A stretch of 64,000 bases of DNA from Hydra vulgaris (Eukaryota; Cnidaria; Hydrozoa; Anthoathecata; Hydridae): assembly GCF_038396675.1 (NCBI RefSeq), contig NC_088926.1:34522501-34586500 (forward strand), in the 5' to 3' direction. Below the pieces are notes generated by a model that did no database searches, had not been told where the DNA came from, and saw only the letters and a program-made list of their open reading frames with translations. Position numbers and translations under genes: made by a program. Below, one piece after another: positions 1-13,300 of this stretch. Position 1 is the stretch's first letter. Each line of letters opens with the position of its first letter.

Positions 1-27
1 AATTTTAAAATACAAATTGTTTTTAAG

Positions 28-469
28 GTTTACCTATGGTTCGATTTGCTAAAGGTATTGAGTTAGTAATTAAGCGAGAAAAATTTGTTTGCAAAACTCT
101 TGTTGAAACTGTTTCTCGAGTGCAACTCCCATTACAGCTAGCTTGGGCGATTTCAATTCATAAAAGTCAGGTATAAAGTTCAATCAATTTTTTTTTTTTT
201 TAATTATTTATCTGTTTCTTACTTTTATAATTCTTTTTTTTTAGGGTTTAACTCTGGATTGTTGTGAAGTTTCGCTTGATCGTGTTTTTGAAAATGGCCA
301 GGCCTATGTCGCACTATCGCGTGCAAAAAGCCTTCAAAGTTTACGAGTTCTTGACATGACGCGTAATTGCGTTCGTGCGCATAAAGATGTTTTAAAGTTC
401 TACATTAAGTTAAGACGCGACATCAGTTTCGCTTCGTCAAACAAAGAAAATGAAGTTTTCGTCGCATGA
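28..469 (+). CDS. PIF1: PIF1-type 5'-3' DNA helicase, C-terminal exons (partial)
   Basis: Two exons are visible: 28-170 and 245-469, separated by a 74-bp intron (171-244, GT..AG, with a long T tract before the acceptor). The first exon follows an acceptor AG at 26-27, in phase 1. The translation carries superfamily 1B helicase motifs: LPLQLAWAISIHKSQ joined to GLTLD across the intron (motif V region), then GQAYVALSRAKSLQSLRVLD (motif VI, with its arginine). It ends DVLKFYIKLRRD plus a short tail, with TGA at 467-469. This matches the end of cellular PIF1 rather than a Helitron, because no Rep or OTU part is near and the tail is the usual PIF1 'VL.FY..LRR' ending. PIF1 unwinds G-quadruplexes, telomeric DNA and mitochondrial DNA. 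The N-terminal ATPase half lies before base 1. Confidence 0.9.
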
Positions 470-1545
470 GATCTTTTTAATGTCATAAAAATTTAGATAT
501 TAAACTTTTAATTGACAATATATAGTAAAAACAAACAACAAATTATAAAAATAATATTTTAAGTTTGATGATAAAAAATAGATAACATAAGCAAAGTACA
601 GTTGGTATTTATAAAAAATAACGGCAGGAAAATATTTTAAAAATAAAATATCAAGAGTTAAATTCTTACAGCATATACCAAGTCAGATAAAACCTTATAA
701 TTCTCATGCGACGCCATGTGTGATGTAATTTATTCTCTCTTTTTAAAAGCAAACGTATTAGTAAGACCACTACTTAAATTAAAATATTTATAATGCTAAT
801 AACTATTTCAAAAGAAAATATTATTTTAAGATGAACATTTTTTAGCAATAATCTCTTTATAGTAAAGTTTTTTGTTTATATTTTTATTTCAAAAGAAAAT
901 ATTTTGTATTTTTTTTTATCGAAGAGTTATGTAAAATAAAATTGAAAATTTGCTTGATATTATGTTAGGTGTAGTTGCGATAAGCTACGATGTTTGTCGG
1001 GGTTGGTGGAAGAATTTTTTGATGCTTTAGATATTTGGCCCCCATATTCTGAAACGGGGCCCTGTGCTGGAGCTTTCTACAAGCTTAATGGTTGTGCAAA
1101 AAAATAAGAATTTTTCTTTTTCTTTGGCAGATTAAAAATGGATTATTATTTAAAACATTTTTATTTATAATAACATTTATAATATTTTATTTTAAAGTTT
1201 TTCTATTTTGAGCTACAGACTCACGTTTGTAATTTAAGCTTGAAATGTTTTAATAACTTAACAATCTGGTAAATCTTTCTTTTGAGACAGCATTTAAATC
1301 CTGAACAACAAATACAACTTTTAAGGAACGAAACTAATTTGAGAAACGTTATGATTTTAAAATAACTTTTTTAATAGTTTTCAAACTGTAAATGTCAGAA
1401 CAGAGTAGTTTCAGAATTAATTATTTTTGATTGTAAATTAGTTTTATAACAAAGTTAAATTAATGTAAACGATTAATCTGAAAGATTACTCAAATTATGT
1501 TTACCAACCCATCAAATCAAATGTTAAGCTATAGTGCATGCGTGT
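470..1545. other. Intergenic AT-rich DNA downstream of PIF1
   Basis: No coding region or recognisable element is seen. It starts with the PIF1 3' UTR; AATAAA-like hexamers lie near 640 and 930. A slightly GC-richer patch at about 965-1100 shows no reading frame I recognise. Confidence 0.5.
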
Positions 1546-1546
1546 G

Positions 1547-1548
1547 TA

Positions 1549-1610
<62 letters not shown>
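1547..1610. repeat. (TA)n(GA)n compound microsatellite
   Basis: About 38 bp of TA dinucleotides run directly into about 25 bp of GA dinucleotides. Confidence 0.95.
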
Positions 1611-1775
1611 TTTGTGTATTGATATATCTGCCAGCCCTCAGTGCTAAAGTACCACCTACCTCATCCCTAGTGGGGCCCATGTTCAAATATGACAATTATA
1701 TCTATATCTCATTTTATAAACAGATGCAGTCTAGCCCTGTGAATTTTCCAAGATGTGTTTTTCCATTAAGTTTTA

Positions 1776-1835
1776 AATAAACTTTCTTTAGTATTAAGTT
1801 GATTTTGGTGAGATTTCATTTTAACCCAAAAAACT
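1776..1835 (+). repeat. Left copy of a 60-bp inverted repeat pair
   Basis: This 60-bp segment recurs in inverted orientation at 5298-5357 with a single T/C difference. The similarity may extend patchily outward after an indel (shared TTCACAGG). The left copy overlaps the start of the fossil LINE at 1799. It may be a dispersed repeat rather than the ends of one element. Confidence 0.85.
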
Positions 1836-3090
1836 TTTGGAATGTTTTTAAGTGTATAAAAAAGAATTCAAATCCAAAACTTTTTGCTATAAACAATAAA
1901 AAGGATAAAGAATCGATTACCGCAGAATTTGCTACTATATTTGAAAAACGATTAAACACTGAAAGGTTAAATCATAGTTCTATTTATCGTCAAATTCCAA
2001 CTTGTGAAAATCCTGATGAAATAGCTATTACTGATGAAAATATAAAAGACGCTATTTCTTGCCTAAAATTAAATAAATGCCAAGATCATTTCAATATATC
2101 TCAATTCAAAATAATCTCAATATAATAATTCAATATAACATTTAAAATATGCCCAGTGTGATGCACTTATATAACATATACAACGAAAAGTTACTCGAAA
2201 CTATAAAAAATGATAACGTTATAGGTACTAGTATACATGAAAACTTTACAGGTGTTGTTGCTTATGCTGACGACATCATTCTTCTTAGCTCTACTCTATC
2301 TGGTCTTGAAAGACTGATTACAACGTGTAATATTTACAATAACTTAAACGGCATAAAGCTCAATGGTGTCAAAACGGAACTGTTGCTTTCGGGAAAAAGA
2401 CAATTAACTAATTGCAAGAAAACCCTAGACGACCAACTAAATAATACCAAATGAAAAACTTAATCATCTTGGCTTTATTTGGGATACACAAAAATCTATT
2501 TTTGCCTCACTCAATAGAACAAATATTAACAATAGGGTATCAAATTTCCAAACAATAGTGCAAACTCTGATTCAATCTGGTATCCGGTTTGTACATCCAT
2601 CTTCAATTATTCAGTTATATACATCTTTAGCAATTCCGACGCTAACTGGTCTGGAACTCTGTGAAAATAGAGTCAACAATGCAAAGACTTAATAAACTTG
2701 GAAGAAATGCAGTTAAGTCATTTTTTAATATCTCTAAGTATAGCAAAAACTATATAAACTCTCTATTTAAAGTTCGGGAGATATCGACTTACATACAACA
2801 AAATAAAATAAACCTATTTAATAATAAAGTAACTTTTGAAATCATCAATTCTCAGCTTAACTATTGTTCATTAAAATATTCATTTTTAGATGATATAAAG
2901 GAATTATGTAAGATCCATAAAATAAATATGAAAAACTTAATTCAGGATAAGAAGAAAGTGAAAATTTATTTCAGAAATTATAATTCCTGAAGATACTTAT
3001 CAAATTTTTGTACAGGCAATTCAATGTTGGAATGCAAAGCAACAGCGAACAATTCTCAAAAATACTCTTGAAGAAAACATTATCAAGTGA
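1799..3090 (+). pseudogene. Fossil non-LTR retrotransposon reverse transcriptase
   Basis: Broken frames, in order, give pieces of one LINE RT. The segment at 1799-2125 has the region before the RT core (NFWNVFKCIKK, then ENIKDAISCLKLNK). The segment at 2149-2454 has the catalytic palm motif VAYADDIILLSS followed by KLNGVKTELLLSGK. The segments at 2455-2990 and 2961-3090 have the thumb and C-terminal region, ending in TGA at 3088-3090. Palm motifs 1-4 between the first two pieces are deleted, and there are frameshifts near 2455, 2660 and 2960. It cannot make an active enzyme. The YADD form and overall order fit an L2/CR1/R1-type element; I do not assign a clade. Confidence 0.8.
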
Positions 3091-4303
3091 TATACTTTAT
3101 TCTCTCTTTATATATCTTAAACTATTTTTATGTATTTTTACCTTGTAAACACATTTACAGAGGATGTTTAATAAAATAATAATATAAACAATTTGAGTTA
3201 AACTTTTGATTTTCAGTAATTTTATCTTAGTTTTCGTGAATAAGCAATCGTTCATAATGAGCAGAAATTGGCTTAGTCGGAACTTCAGGAGTAAAGTAAG
3301 GCTCATTTTTATACTCAGTGTCGGTTTCATTACAGTTTGTGCATCATCAATTTACCAATTAATAATTTTTAAAACAACAGCTTTTGATGTAAATTTTGAT
3401 ATGAATTCTCGTTTTTTCCCAATAATTTAGCTAGTTTGAAAGAAGTATATGCTGTTAATTTTAAATTCATTTTACTTTTAAAAATTGGCATAGTATTTTT
3501 TAATACTGGTTAACAAAATTTGACACATTTTAACGCAAATTTGTTGCGCAACCAAAATCTTATTCCTTTAAAAAAAAAGTCATGCTTCGTAAAAAATTCA
3601 ATTTCTTGAAAAAACCCTTCGATTAGACTAAAAAAACGCGCTGCTTCGCAACGCGTACATTACAGAACGCTTATCACAATGCCAGGCTGGGATAACGTCA
3701 AAGGGCATAGTTTTACAGGACTTCATTTTCTGTACTGATAAACCTTTGCAGAAGTTTTCAGTCAACGCATCAAGAACAAAATTTTAAGAAATTTTAAAAT
3801 TAAGAAAAAGGTAAAAACGAGTTGTTTTTAATATATAAATATACATGTTTATCTGCTTAATTTTACTTAATATACACGAAAGAATGCAATAGAACCGCAA
3901 CAGAATGAAGTATACAAAATGAAAACTTCAGAAATTGCTATGAAATTTTCAAAGAAAACTAAAATACGGCGAATGAAAATATCAAGATTAAATATAGAAA
4001 ACCAAAAGAAGTTTTAAAAATATAAAGAGACCATTTTAGCACTTTTAAAAACAAATAAGTTTAAACAAAAAAATTGAGGTACTATTTGAGCGACTTTCGT
4101 ATTTACGAAACCAAAGTACATCAACAAAACCTAATAAATTTCAATAAGAAATAGCCAAAGGCCGATTACAATCGTTGAGATGGAAATTTAACGAGGTAAA
4201 ATAGTATTTTGAAATTTAATTACACTCTAAGTAAAAACTGAATGAATAATGAATGAATAAAAATGCCAGCATATTATAAATATATAAGCTATATACATAA
4301 GCT
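3091..4303. other. Intergenic region between LINE fossil and PTB 3' end
   Basis: AT-rich with no convincing coding region. Short open frames at 3097-3330 (minus) and 3206-3430 (plus) overlap each other and have no domain signature. A small GC-rich self-complementary patch (ACGCG..CGCGT) lies near 3637-3657. The PTB 3' UTR must lie here. Confidence 0.5.
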
Positions 4304-4308
4304 TTATT
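4303..4308 (-). terminator. Possible poly(A) signal overlapping the PTB stop codon
   Basis: On the minus strand the end reads ATG CAA TAA AGC, so AATAAA spans the last sense codon and the stop. It would imply an extremely short 3' UTR if used; other A-rich hexamers occur further downstream. The hexamer is seen; its use is inference. Confidence 0.25.
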
Positions 4309-7300
4309 GCATTTCGTTTTTAGCAAAGGAAACACGCAGATGACTGGATTCGTTTAATTTTCGATTGTGAAGTTTCTAAAAAAAAAAAAATTTTTTGATT
4401 AATAGATCAGCTTTTACTTAAATACTTTTGCGATTCTCTAGCACGATTAGGGAATCACTTACTGGTTTTATAGAGATGCATTTAACAATAAACTCAGACA
4501 CCTTTGAAGATTAAAAACACTTACAATTAAACATATAAGAGCTTCTTCTACCGTACTCATTTGTATCAACGCCATTTTTCGGTCTTTAGGAAAAAATCTG
4601 AAGTTATTAATTGTTCCATACTCAGCAAACATTTCTTGAAGTTCATCCTCTGTTACAGATTCACTAAAATATATATATTTTAAATAACAATATATATTCC
4701 TCAGTATAATATACCCTAAGGAGCTAAAAATAGCCACCGAACATTGGCTTAAAAACGTCATCTACCAGTCAGCCCGAACCGTACTATTTTATATCAAAGT
4801 TTAATAAACGTAGTATAAAACCTATTATTTAAAAACTCTGCTCTATAACGAGCAAAACAAAACAAATCTCTTATTTTCTTTTATTGATTATCTTGCATGG
4901 TTGTTTATTTTTAATTACAAGACTTTCGTGTGCAAGATTTGAATGTATGTAATTGAGTAAATATAGTTGGCCATAGTGAGCCGTACATACTTGTAAATAC
5001 CAAAGAATAAAGTATATATAAAAAAGGCATTAAAACAACTGTTATTAAAGAATATCATACCTGTGGTATAAGATACCATGTGGATATGATAACTAAGAGA
5101 AGAAAATACTTATTTTGGCCCAACCTGGCTTTACACAAGAAAATGACATCTATAAATTATATCCGGAATACCATAAGTTATGTAGCTAATGAGCCTAATA
5201 ACCCGCCAAACAATGCCACTCAATTTAGGATTTTTTTACTTAAGTAGAAAATGTGATGTTAATTTTATCTCTTTTTGAGTCATTTAATAAACAGTTTAGT
5301 TTTTTGGGTTAGAATGAAATCTCACCAAAATCAACTTAATACTAAAGAAAGTTTATTGTTCACAGGACACAAGGGTAGTGCGATGCATGTTACTCCGATA
5401 AAGAGTTTGATCATAAAAGTAGATTATTGAATTTTGATTGGCCTAAAGTGTTTTATTTTTATTTTTTTTATCATACAGTAATTTTGGGAATTTTATTATA
5501 CACATAGAATAGTCATTTTTGTTATTAATAAAAATGTTGAAATGTTAGAACTGTGTTATAAAATAAACAACACAACAAAATGTATGAATCAGATATAGAA
5601 TTATAACTGACACTCTAGAATTAAATGATATTGAAATTTTAAATTAGAGACTGGCCGAAGCATATTTTAATAAATTTTATGTACCTAGAGCCATTTTCAA
5701 ACTGTTCTTCAAGTCACATGAATACTACAAATAAAAAGTCATTACACTATCAATAAAAAGTTGTCCAGAGAAGAAGTCAAACAGAATTTTAATCACAAGA
5801 CAAGGACTTCAGTTTTGGACATTAAAAAAATCAGACGCTAGCTGCAACAACTTTATCATCAAAATTTTAACAATGCTTAACCTTAATTTCTCTCAATGGT
5901 TTAGTATTATATTTTTTTGTAATAAACTGTTGAAACATTGCTTAATTACTTTAAAACTTATTAATATAAAAGAAATGTGGCTACTGTGGTTACTTATGTT
6001 TTTACATTAAAACTTAATGTTTTACTTCTTCACAATTTTTCAAGGTTTCTGTCCTATATTCCTATCAACTTTATCTTTAAATAAATCAACTTCAACATTA
6101 TGCCCAATTAAAAATACTGATATAAATAAATGATAATACTGAGATGTAAACAATAACTGAATAACTAACAACTGAAATATTTACAAAGAAAAAAATTAAA
6201 AAATATTCACAATTGTTCAACATGTCATATTCAAAACTGCTTTCTTCATAACTAGTTTTCTGAGTTAATTTTTCATTGAGTTATTTCATGGAAATTAACT
6301 CAAGGTACATTAAGGTAACATAAAATAGTTATATTAAGCTATTGTTAAGTTTCTTTTGTTTTTAAGTATCAGGGTTACTGGTACAAGTATAATTTATTAT
6401 CTTAAAATAGCTCACTTTCTCTTGGTTCTACATTGATTTTAGAATCCTTAGTTTTAACCTGGTTTTATCTTCTGAAAACCTTTTAGACTCAAGCACACTA
6501 ATTAAATTTCTTAAAATTAGTAAATAAGTTTTGATTTTTTATTGTTGACCAGATAATATTTATACTTCTCAACATAATTAAAGAGCGTTTTTCTAAATAG
6601 AGCTAAGTCCATTTTATCCGAAACTGAGTCTTTTCAACATTCAAATTCTGTATTAAAAGTACAAATTTAACCATGTTAGTATGAATAAAAAAGTTGTTTA
6701 TCATCTTTATTTACAATTAAAAAATTATTGATATTAAAAAATAAACGCTTTGCCTGATTAGTTTTTTTATTCCCCTTAAAACACGTAAAATATGACTAAT
6801 AACTCTCTCATTAAAATGACTAGGTAAGCTATCATCCATGAAAACAATTTAACAAGTGAAAAGATGCTTTGTATATAGAAAAAAGATTTCTCAAACCAAT
6901 CTGAAAAATGTCACTGAACTAAACCAAACAGATTTTGTTTAGTTAAATTTGACACCTAATCCACCCTCTGGTCAAAATATAAATAGTAATGCTTTTAACT
7001 TACTCTTAATATTCTGTTTCATGCCTTAACAAACATTTAGTAACACCAGCACTATCAGTCACACTTGTATGATAGTGTCAAAATCTTAAGGCTAAAATAG
7101 CTTCTATTTCTATCTTAAAAAAATAGACAACATAGAAAAGACAATAAGATTTTACTTGTTTTTCTCCTAAGTTACCCCATTGTAATCGATTAACTATCTG
7201 ATAACCCAACTGTATTATTAATCTAACAAAATTAAACTTACGGTATGTTCGAGAGATGAAGTGACTGAATAGGAGCAAATATATTTTGAAAATTTTTAGA

Positions 7301-10300
7301 TCCTGGTTTCTGCAAATTAAAAACAAATCAGCAAAATTATTATGTGAATGAAATAAATAAACTAATACACAATAAGATAAATAGATCTAACAATTACCTT
7401 AAACCTATGAAGTGGAGAGTTAGAATAATCTTTTGTTAATTCTTTCCCTTCATCATCAGATTTAGGCATATGTACATAGTCATGCTTGGACCGAGATACA
7501 CGCATTTCATTATTAAATAAAGTGACATTGTTTAAATTTTGCAGTGCTGAAAAACAGTTTTTCTATTTTAATTTTTTAGCTTAACTAAAGCAGAAATGTT
7601 AAAAACAATCAAATATATATGTTTTTAATAAAAAATGCAATATAAAAATGAAATAAATAAAAGATACCAGTAGATGCCTGCTGAGCATCTGCAAATTGAA
7701 TAAGGGCAGTATCTTTTTTGTTAAACAATATTTTTACTCGAAGCACATCACCATAATGACCTTTTTAAATAAATGTTTAAATGTTTATTTTTCCACAAAA
7801 AAAATCCCTTGAAAAACAATCTAAGCAAAAATACATTTGAAGTAAACAATTTAAAAATTACAAACATTCTTATTACACCCAGACATGGATTGTTTAACTA
7901 TATTTTAATTTTAAATAATGCAAAAATTTGGTAAAATGATAAGCTACTGAGAATTTTACTTAATTGACTAACACTAAACATCACTAACATTCAAAATTTA
8001 AATGATTTTACAACACACATTACAAAGTATTACATTTTTTTCTCCCCAAAAAAATTAAGGGCTGTGTTCTAGTCAAGTTAAAGCTGGGAAATTTTTTAAA
8101 GACCAGAACAGTAATATAAAAATTATAAGATAATTTAGATTTAAAAAAGGCAGGCATGTAGACAACAGAACACTTAATATAGATGCATATTTATACAGAT
8201 AGAATTGTAAAGACATGCTCCATAGATTATTAATTTTGAAATATAAACGGCCCCAAAAATCATTCAAGAAAATACTTAATTACAATAACTGTGAAATATT
8301 TCAACCAATAAGAGACGAGAAAAATATTTACCAAAGAGAATAAACAGGTCATCACAGGAGATTTCCTAGAAGTACGTAAAGAAATAGGTGAATATGAAAT
8401 ATAGAATTAAAAGTAGAATTGAACAATTTTAAAAAGAAAAATAGGTGAGTAAGAGATAACTTCACCTTAAAAATTAAATTTAAAAATTGTTGTGTATGTG
8501 TATGTGCGTATGTGTATAAGCATACCAACTCAAAACAAAAGTTGACTTGATTCTTTTTTTTTTAAATAATATATTATAAAGCATAAAAACATAGGCATAT
8601 GAAAATATCTTCAATTTGAATATTTAATTCTTGCAAAAATAAAAATCTCATCAAATAAGCAACCTCTACTTTAGTATATATTATAATTGCTGTTTTGTTT
8701 TAAAGATACTTTTGTTCTGAGTACTGTATGTGCGTTAGAGGCAACTGGTAAAATTATGCAATCTGTAAAATCTACAGAATTAACTGCATTAAAAATGTTA
8801 ACTTATTTAATGAGTTTGATTGAACTGATTATTACTGACAAAATTAATTATTTACTACTTTAATCTTATTTTTTAAATATATTTTCTGGGGTATTTTTTT
8901 TACTAACTTATATACAATGAATGTTTTCAAATATATGACTTGCATTAACAATTTTACTCAAAATGAAGTGTGTATGCAATAGATTAGTCAAGATAGGTAC
9001 TTGTGATGTTTCAATATTTTTAAACCCATCATAATGTTCAATAATAAAGCAATTAATTAAAGAAACAAAAAAAACAAAAAAACTAAAAAAAACTAAAAAT
9101 CCAGTTGGAAAGATAAAATGAAAGTGAAAGGACTCAGGGTAAACATTAAAAAGACAAAGGTTATGCATTACAAAATTTTTAAAGTTAATTTTGCTTTGTT
9201 TAATAAACCCCAAAATTAAAAGAATAACAATTGGTTTAATAATACCCCAGACATTTTTTTAAATAGATAAGCTATTAAATTTGAATGCAAAATTATAAAA
9301 TTTATATTTTAAAATCTAATAAATACATTACAATCAAGGATTTTTCTAAGAAATTTAAATTTTTACAGAACCAAGTTTTTTAAATAGTACAGATTGCTTA
9401 ACACTTTCAGTTGCCAGTAACATATGTAGTTTATACCGCGGACTTAAGTATGCATAAAACATCACCAAAGAAATCATACTGAAATAGAGATAAGCCCTTT
9501 ATACACATTAACTAATTGTTAAGGTTGGCATTTACTTAAAATAAATTTAATAGAGAAAACTACTTTTTTTCTTTGTCAGGATTAATTTATGCATTTCAGA
9601 AATCAAATTGGTGGAATACAATGAGACTTAAATCCGCAGTAGTGAGTGTGTGTATGTGTGTGCATGTATGGAGTGCTGCTAAGGTAACAATACATGACCC
9701 TAAAAATAACACTCTCATTTAAATAATTTGTAGCTAACTTTATAAAGTAGAGATGAGAAAATTATGTAGATAAAATGTTCAACTAGTTTTTGAACAAAAA
9801 AAAAATTCAGTTAACAACAAAAATTTCTAAGAAACAAAAGAACTTTTGGCAACTAAAACTTTTTCAAAATGAAGATCAAGACTTGTTACCTTAATAGCAG
9901 AATTTTTATATGTTTAAAATTTAGTTATTAATCAAAACCACATAATAACTTACATTTTCATTCAAGTTGCTTACAAGGAGAACAGATACTTGACGATTGC
10001 CACCACCAATGTTTTGGTTAAAGTTATTATTAGGACTTAGACTGCCCATCATATTTGGAAAACCACCACCAACTGAAAAAAAAGGTTTTAATTCTACAAT
10101 AAAAATATTTCTATTATGCTAACTGCACACAATGTACTAAGGTTCTATGCCTACTCCACATTTGATAATCTTTATTAAGTTCAATTGCATGCAACTTTAC
10201 TAGATTAATAGTTTAGCAAACAAGTAATATAGATACTGTTCCCTATTTACATACAAGAGCAAAGTGCAAAAATTAAAAATAAGACTAAACTGTTTTGTGA

Positions 10301-13300
10301 TGTTTTTAACATAAACATTTAACTTTACGTAGAGTTAAACTTGTTAAACTTTACATATAGTTAAATTTGTTATACCATACATACAGTTAAATTTGTTGAA
10401 CTTTACATACAGTTAAATCCTTGAGTAAAGAGCTGAGGTGGAAAAGAACTTGGAACAGGAAGCATCCCTGGATTCATCTGGGCTTGCATAGCTTGTAGTT
10501 GAACATTTAGGTTATCATAATTAGATTTATCAGGTTTTGTGAAGTCTCTAAATAAAGATAACAATTTAATAAAAAAAATAGTAACTCAAATTATCAAATT
10601 AAATTGGGTAAAAAAGATGTTAAAATAATTTTGTTTATATAGTCTCTTGGAAAAGTTTAGAATCAGTTAAGCATTGTTTAGGTAAATCCATAATTTATTG
10701 ACATACACAAAGCTTAGATTTAATTAATGTTATATACACATGTATATATATAACATAAATTAAATCTTAGCTTTGTGTATGTCATTTTCAATAAATTATG
10801 GATTTACCTAAAAAATACTTAATTGATTTTAAACTTTGGCAAGAGACTGTAAATACATTTTTCACACAACATCTTCAATAACTCAGAGAAAATGAATACT
10901 TTCGGAAAATTCCACAAGTTGATAGTATGTAAAGATACAAATGTTTACATTATGTCCACAAACTATATGAACAAATTTATTTTACCTTCATACTTTTTAA
11001 TCTTTATTTAGAAATGAAGTTGTATTTATGAAAATATATATAAGAAATAAAACGAAAATATTTACATGACCCCTAACTGAAACTCCTAAATCTTAATTTA
11101 AGCAAACATTTGCAAATGCAGGCTGTTTATGATAGCACATGCAAATGTTACAATATACAGTTTTATAAAATACCTCATTTTTTCATTGTTGAATTTAACA
11201 ACTAGTTCGCTCATTTTTGAGAACTCTACATGCAGAGTATTGCAGCCGTTATAAATATTTTGTTTATCAAAAAGTACTTTAGCAGCTGATGCTTCCTTAG
11301 AGTTAGAATATTGAATAAGAGCATGAAACTGATCATTACGTATGAATGTAACAACTTTCTGTATTTCACCACATCTTTGGAAAACCTAAAATTGATTTGA
11401 ATGATTTTAATAAACAATAAATATACTGACCGATCAAACTAACAAATACAATTTTAATAAAAAGACCTTTTTTACTATAAAGTAAACTTAAATACCATCA
11501 AAGTTAAAGAACATTTACAAACAACTTTCATTAACATGTTTTGCTGACATTTTTACTTTCTAATTTAAAAAGTACAGTTTAATATTTTAAAACGTCATAT
11601 TTTAACTCTTCTCCTGAGATTGAGAATAAATAGACGTAGATGACTTATATAAACTTTATGATGGTTTATTAGATGTTTAATTTATAAAAACCTAAATAAA
11701 TAATAAACTTAAATTTAATTATAAATGCAGATAAGTAATATCTTTAATCAAATTTTTATCATTAAGATTAACCCATATCATTTATTATTTAGTAATTAGC
11801 TATTAAAATCTATTTCATAAATCGAAAGTCATAGTAATATAAAATTATATTGGCAAATTATTTAATGCAACAATAATACAAAGCCTAAAATCAACTTTAA
11901 ATATAAATAATAAAAAATTAATCACATTTTGTATAAAATGTATACATACATGTACAAAATGAGTATTATTTTATTCACATGTTTATGTAAATAAGATAAT
12001 GTTTCACATGTTTATGTAAATAAGATAATGTTTCACATGTTTATGTAAACAACTATGCAAATAAGATAATTATGTAAATAAGATAATTAATTATGCAAGT
12101 AAGATAATTAATTATGTAAATAAGATAATTAATTATGCAAGTAAGATAATTATTTAAGTCAATAAGATAATTAGTTAAGCAAGTAAGATAATTAATTATG
12201 ATGATTGAGATAATTACAAGTTACCTAAAATCTTTAAATAAAATACTTTGAAAAACTTTTTATGTTTTAAATTTTTATAAATTCTAAATTAAAATTTCAT
12301 GTGAAAGGATATTTACAATACATGTATACTATAATTATATTACCATATATATTGCTACCACACACACACAAAATACTGTTAAATAGTTTTTAAAAGACAA
12401 CAAAATTAAAAACAGATTTAAAAAAAAATTAGCAAATCATCACCTGCTGAAGAACATCTATGGTAACAGGATAAATAATATTGGTAACAATGACTTTCAA
12501 AACACATCCACCATGTGGTCTACTATCAGAATCTCCATTGCGATCACTATCCCTGTGGTTGTTTTGATTATTAGTACGAAGTTCTTGATGTTGAGAAAAT
12601 TGTAAAAAGACCTATAAAAATTGAATACTAAAGAGTCAATAAATCTATTTTTCTATTTAGTTATTTATGAAAAGCAAAAATTAATAAATATTATAACAAA
12701 ATAGAGACTAGATTAGTCTCAAAGGGGTTACCATAAAACATAGAAACAAGGTCCACAATTTTTTGCCAGCATTTAACACTTTTAGGTCAGAAATGCCAAA
12801 TGCCTAATTCTGACCCTAATTCTGAGGGTTGAAGAGTATGACTATTTGAGTTTTGTTTGAAAATAGTTAAAAAACTGAAAATGCTTTTTAACTAATTTTG
12901 ACATTTTTTCAAATTTTCATTTATTTAAAAAAAAAATTTTTTCATCAGTGACAGATTTGTATTAATCAAGTACACTCAAATTCCTGAAGTTATTTTTTAC
13001 ATTTTAATAAAAATAATTAATAAAGCATTTTAACAATTTATTATTTCAACTGAGATAAAAAAAATTTTCAAGTTAAAATTAATTTTAAATTTTATTTAAA
13101 ATTGATTTTGACTAGTTTTTAAACTGTAAAATAAGTTTTCAATTTGGTAAACACTGATAATAACAAAAAACGATTTTGAAAATAATTGAGAACTATTTAT
13201 GATTTTATTTTTCCATCAAATTTTTTAATAAGCTAATTTAAAAAATTTATAATGAGTTTGCTGATATATTTATATAAACATATCTACTAACTCATTTAAT

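Noticed and set aside
28-469. Helitron helicase
   Set aside because: The C-terminal motifs and ending match cellular PIF1, and there is no Rep domain or Helitron terminus nearby, although only the end of the gene is visible.
1776-5357. A single 3.6-kb transposon bounded by the 60-bp inverted repeats
   Set aside because: It would have to span the PTB 3' exons, which are conserved host sequence, and no target duplication is seen.
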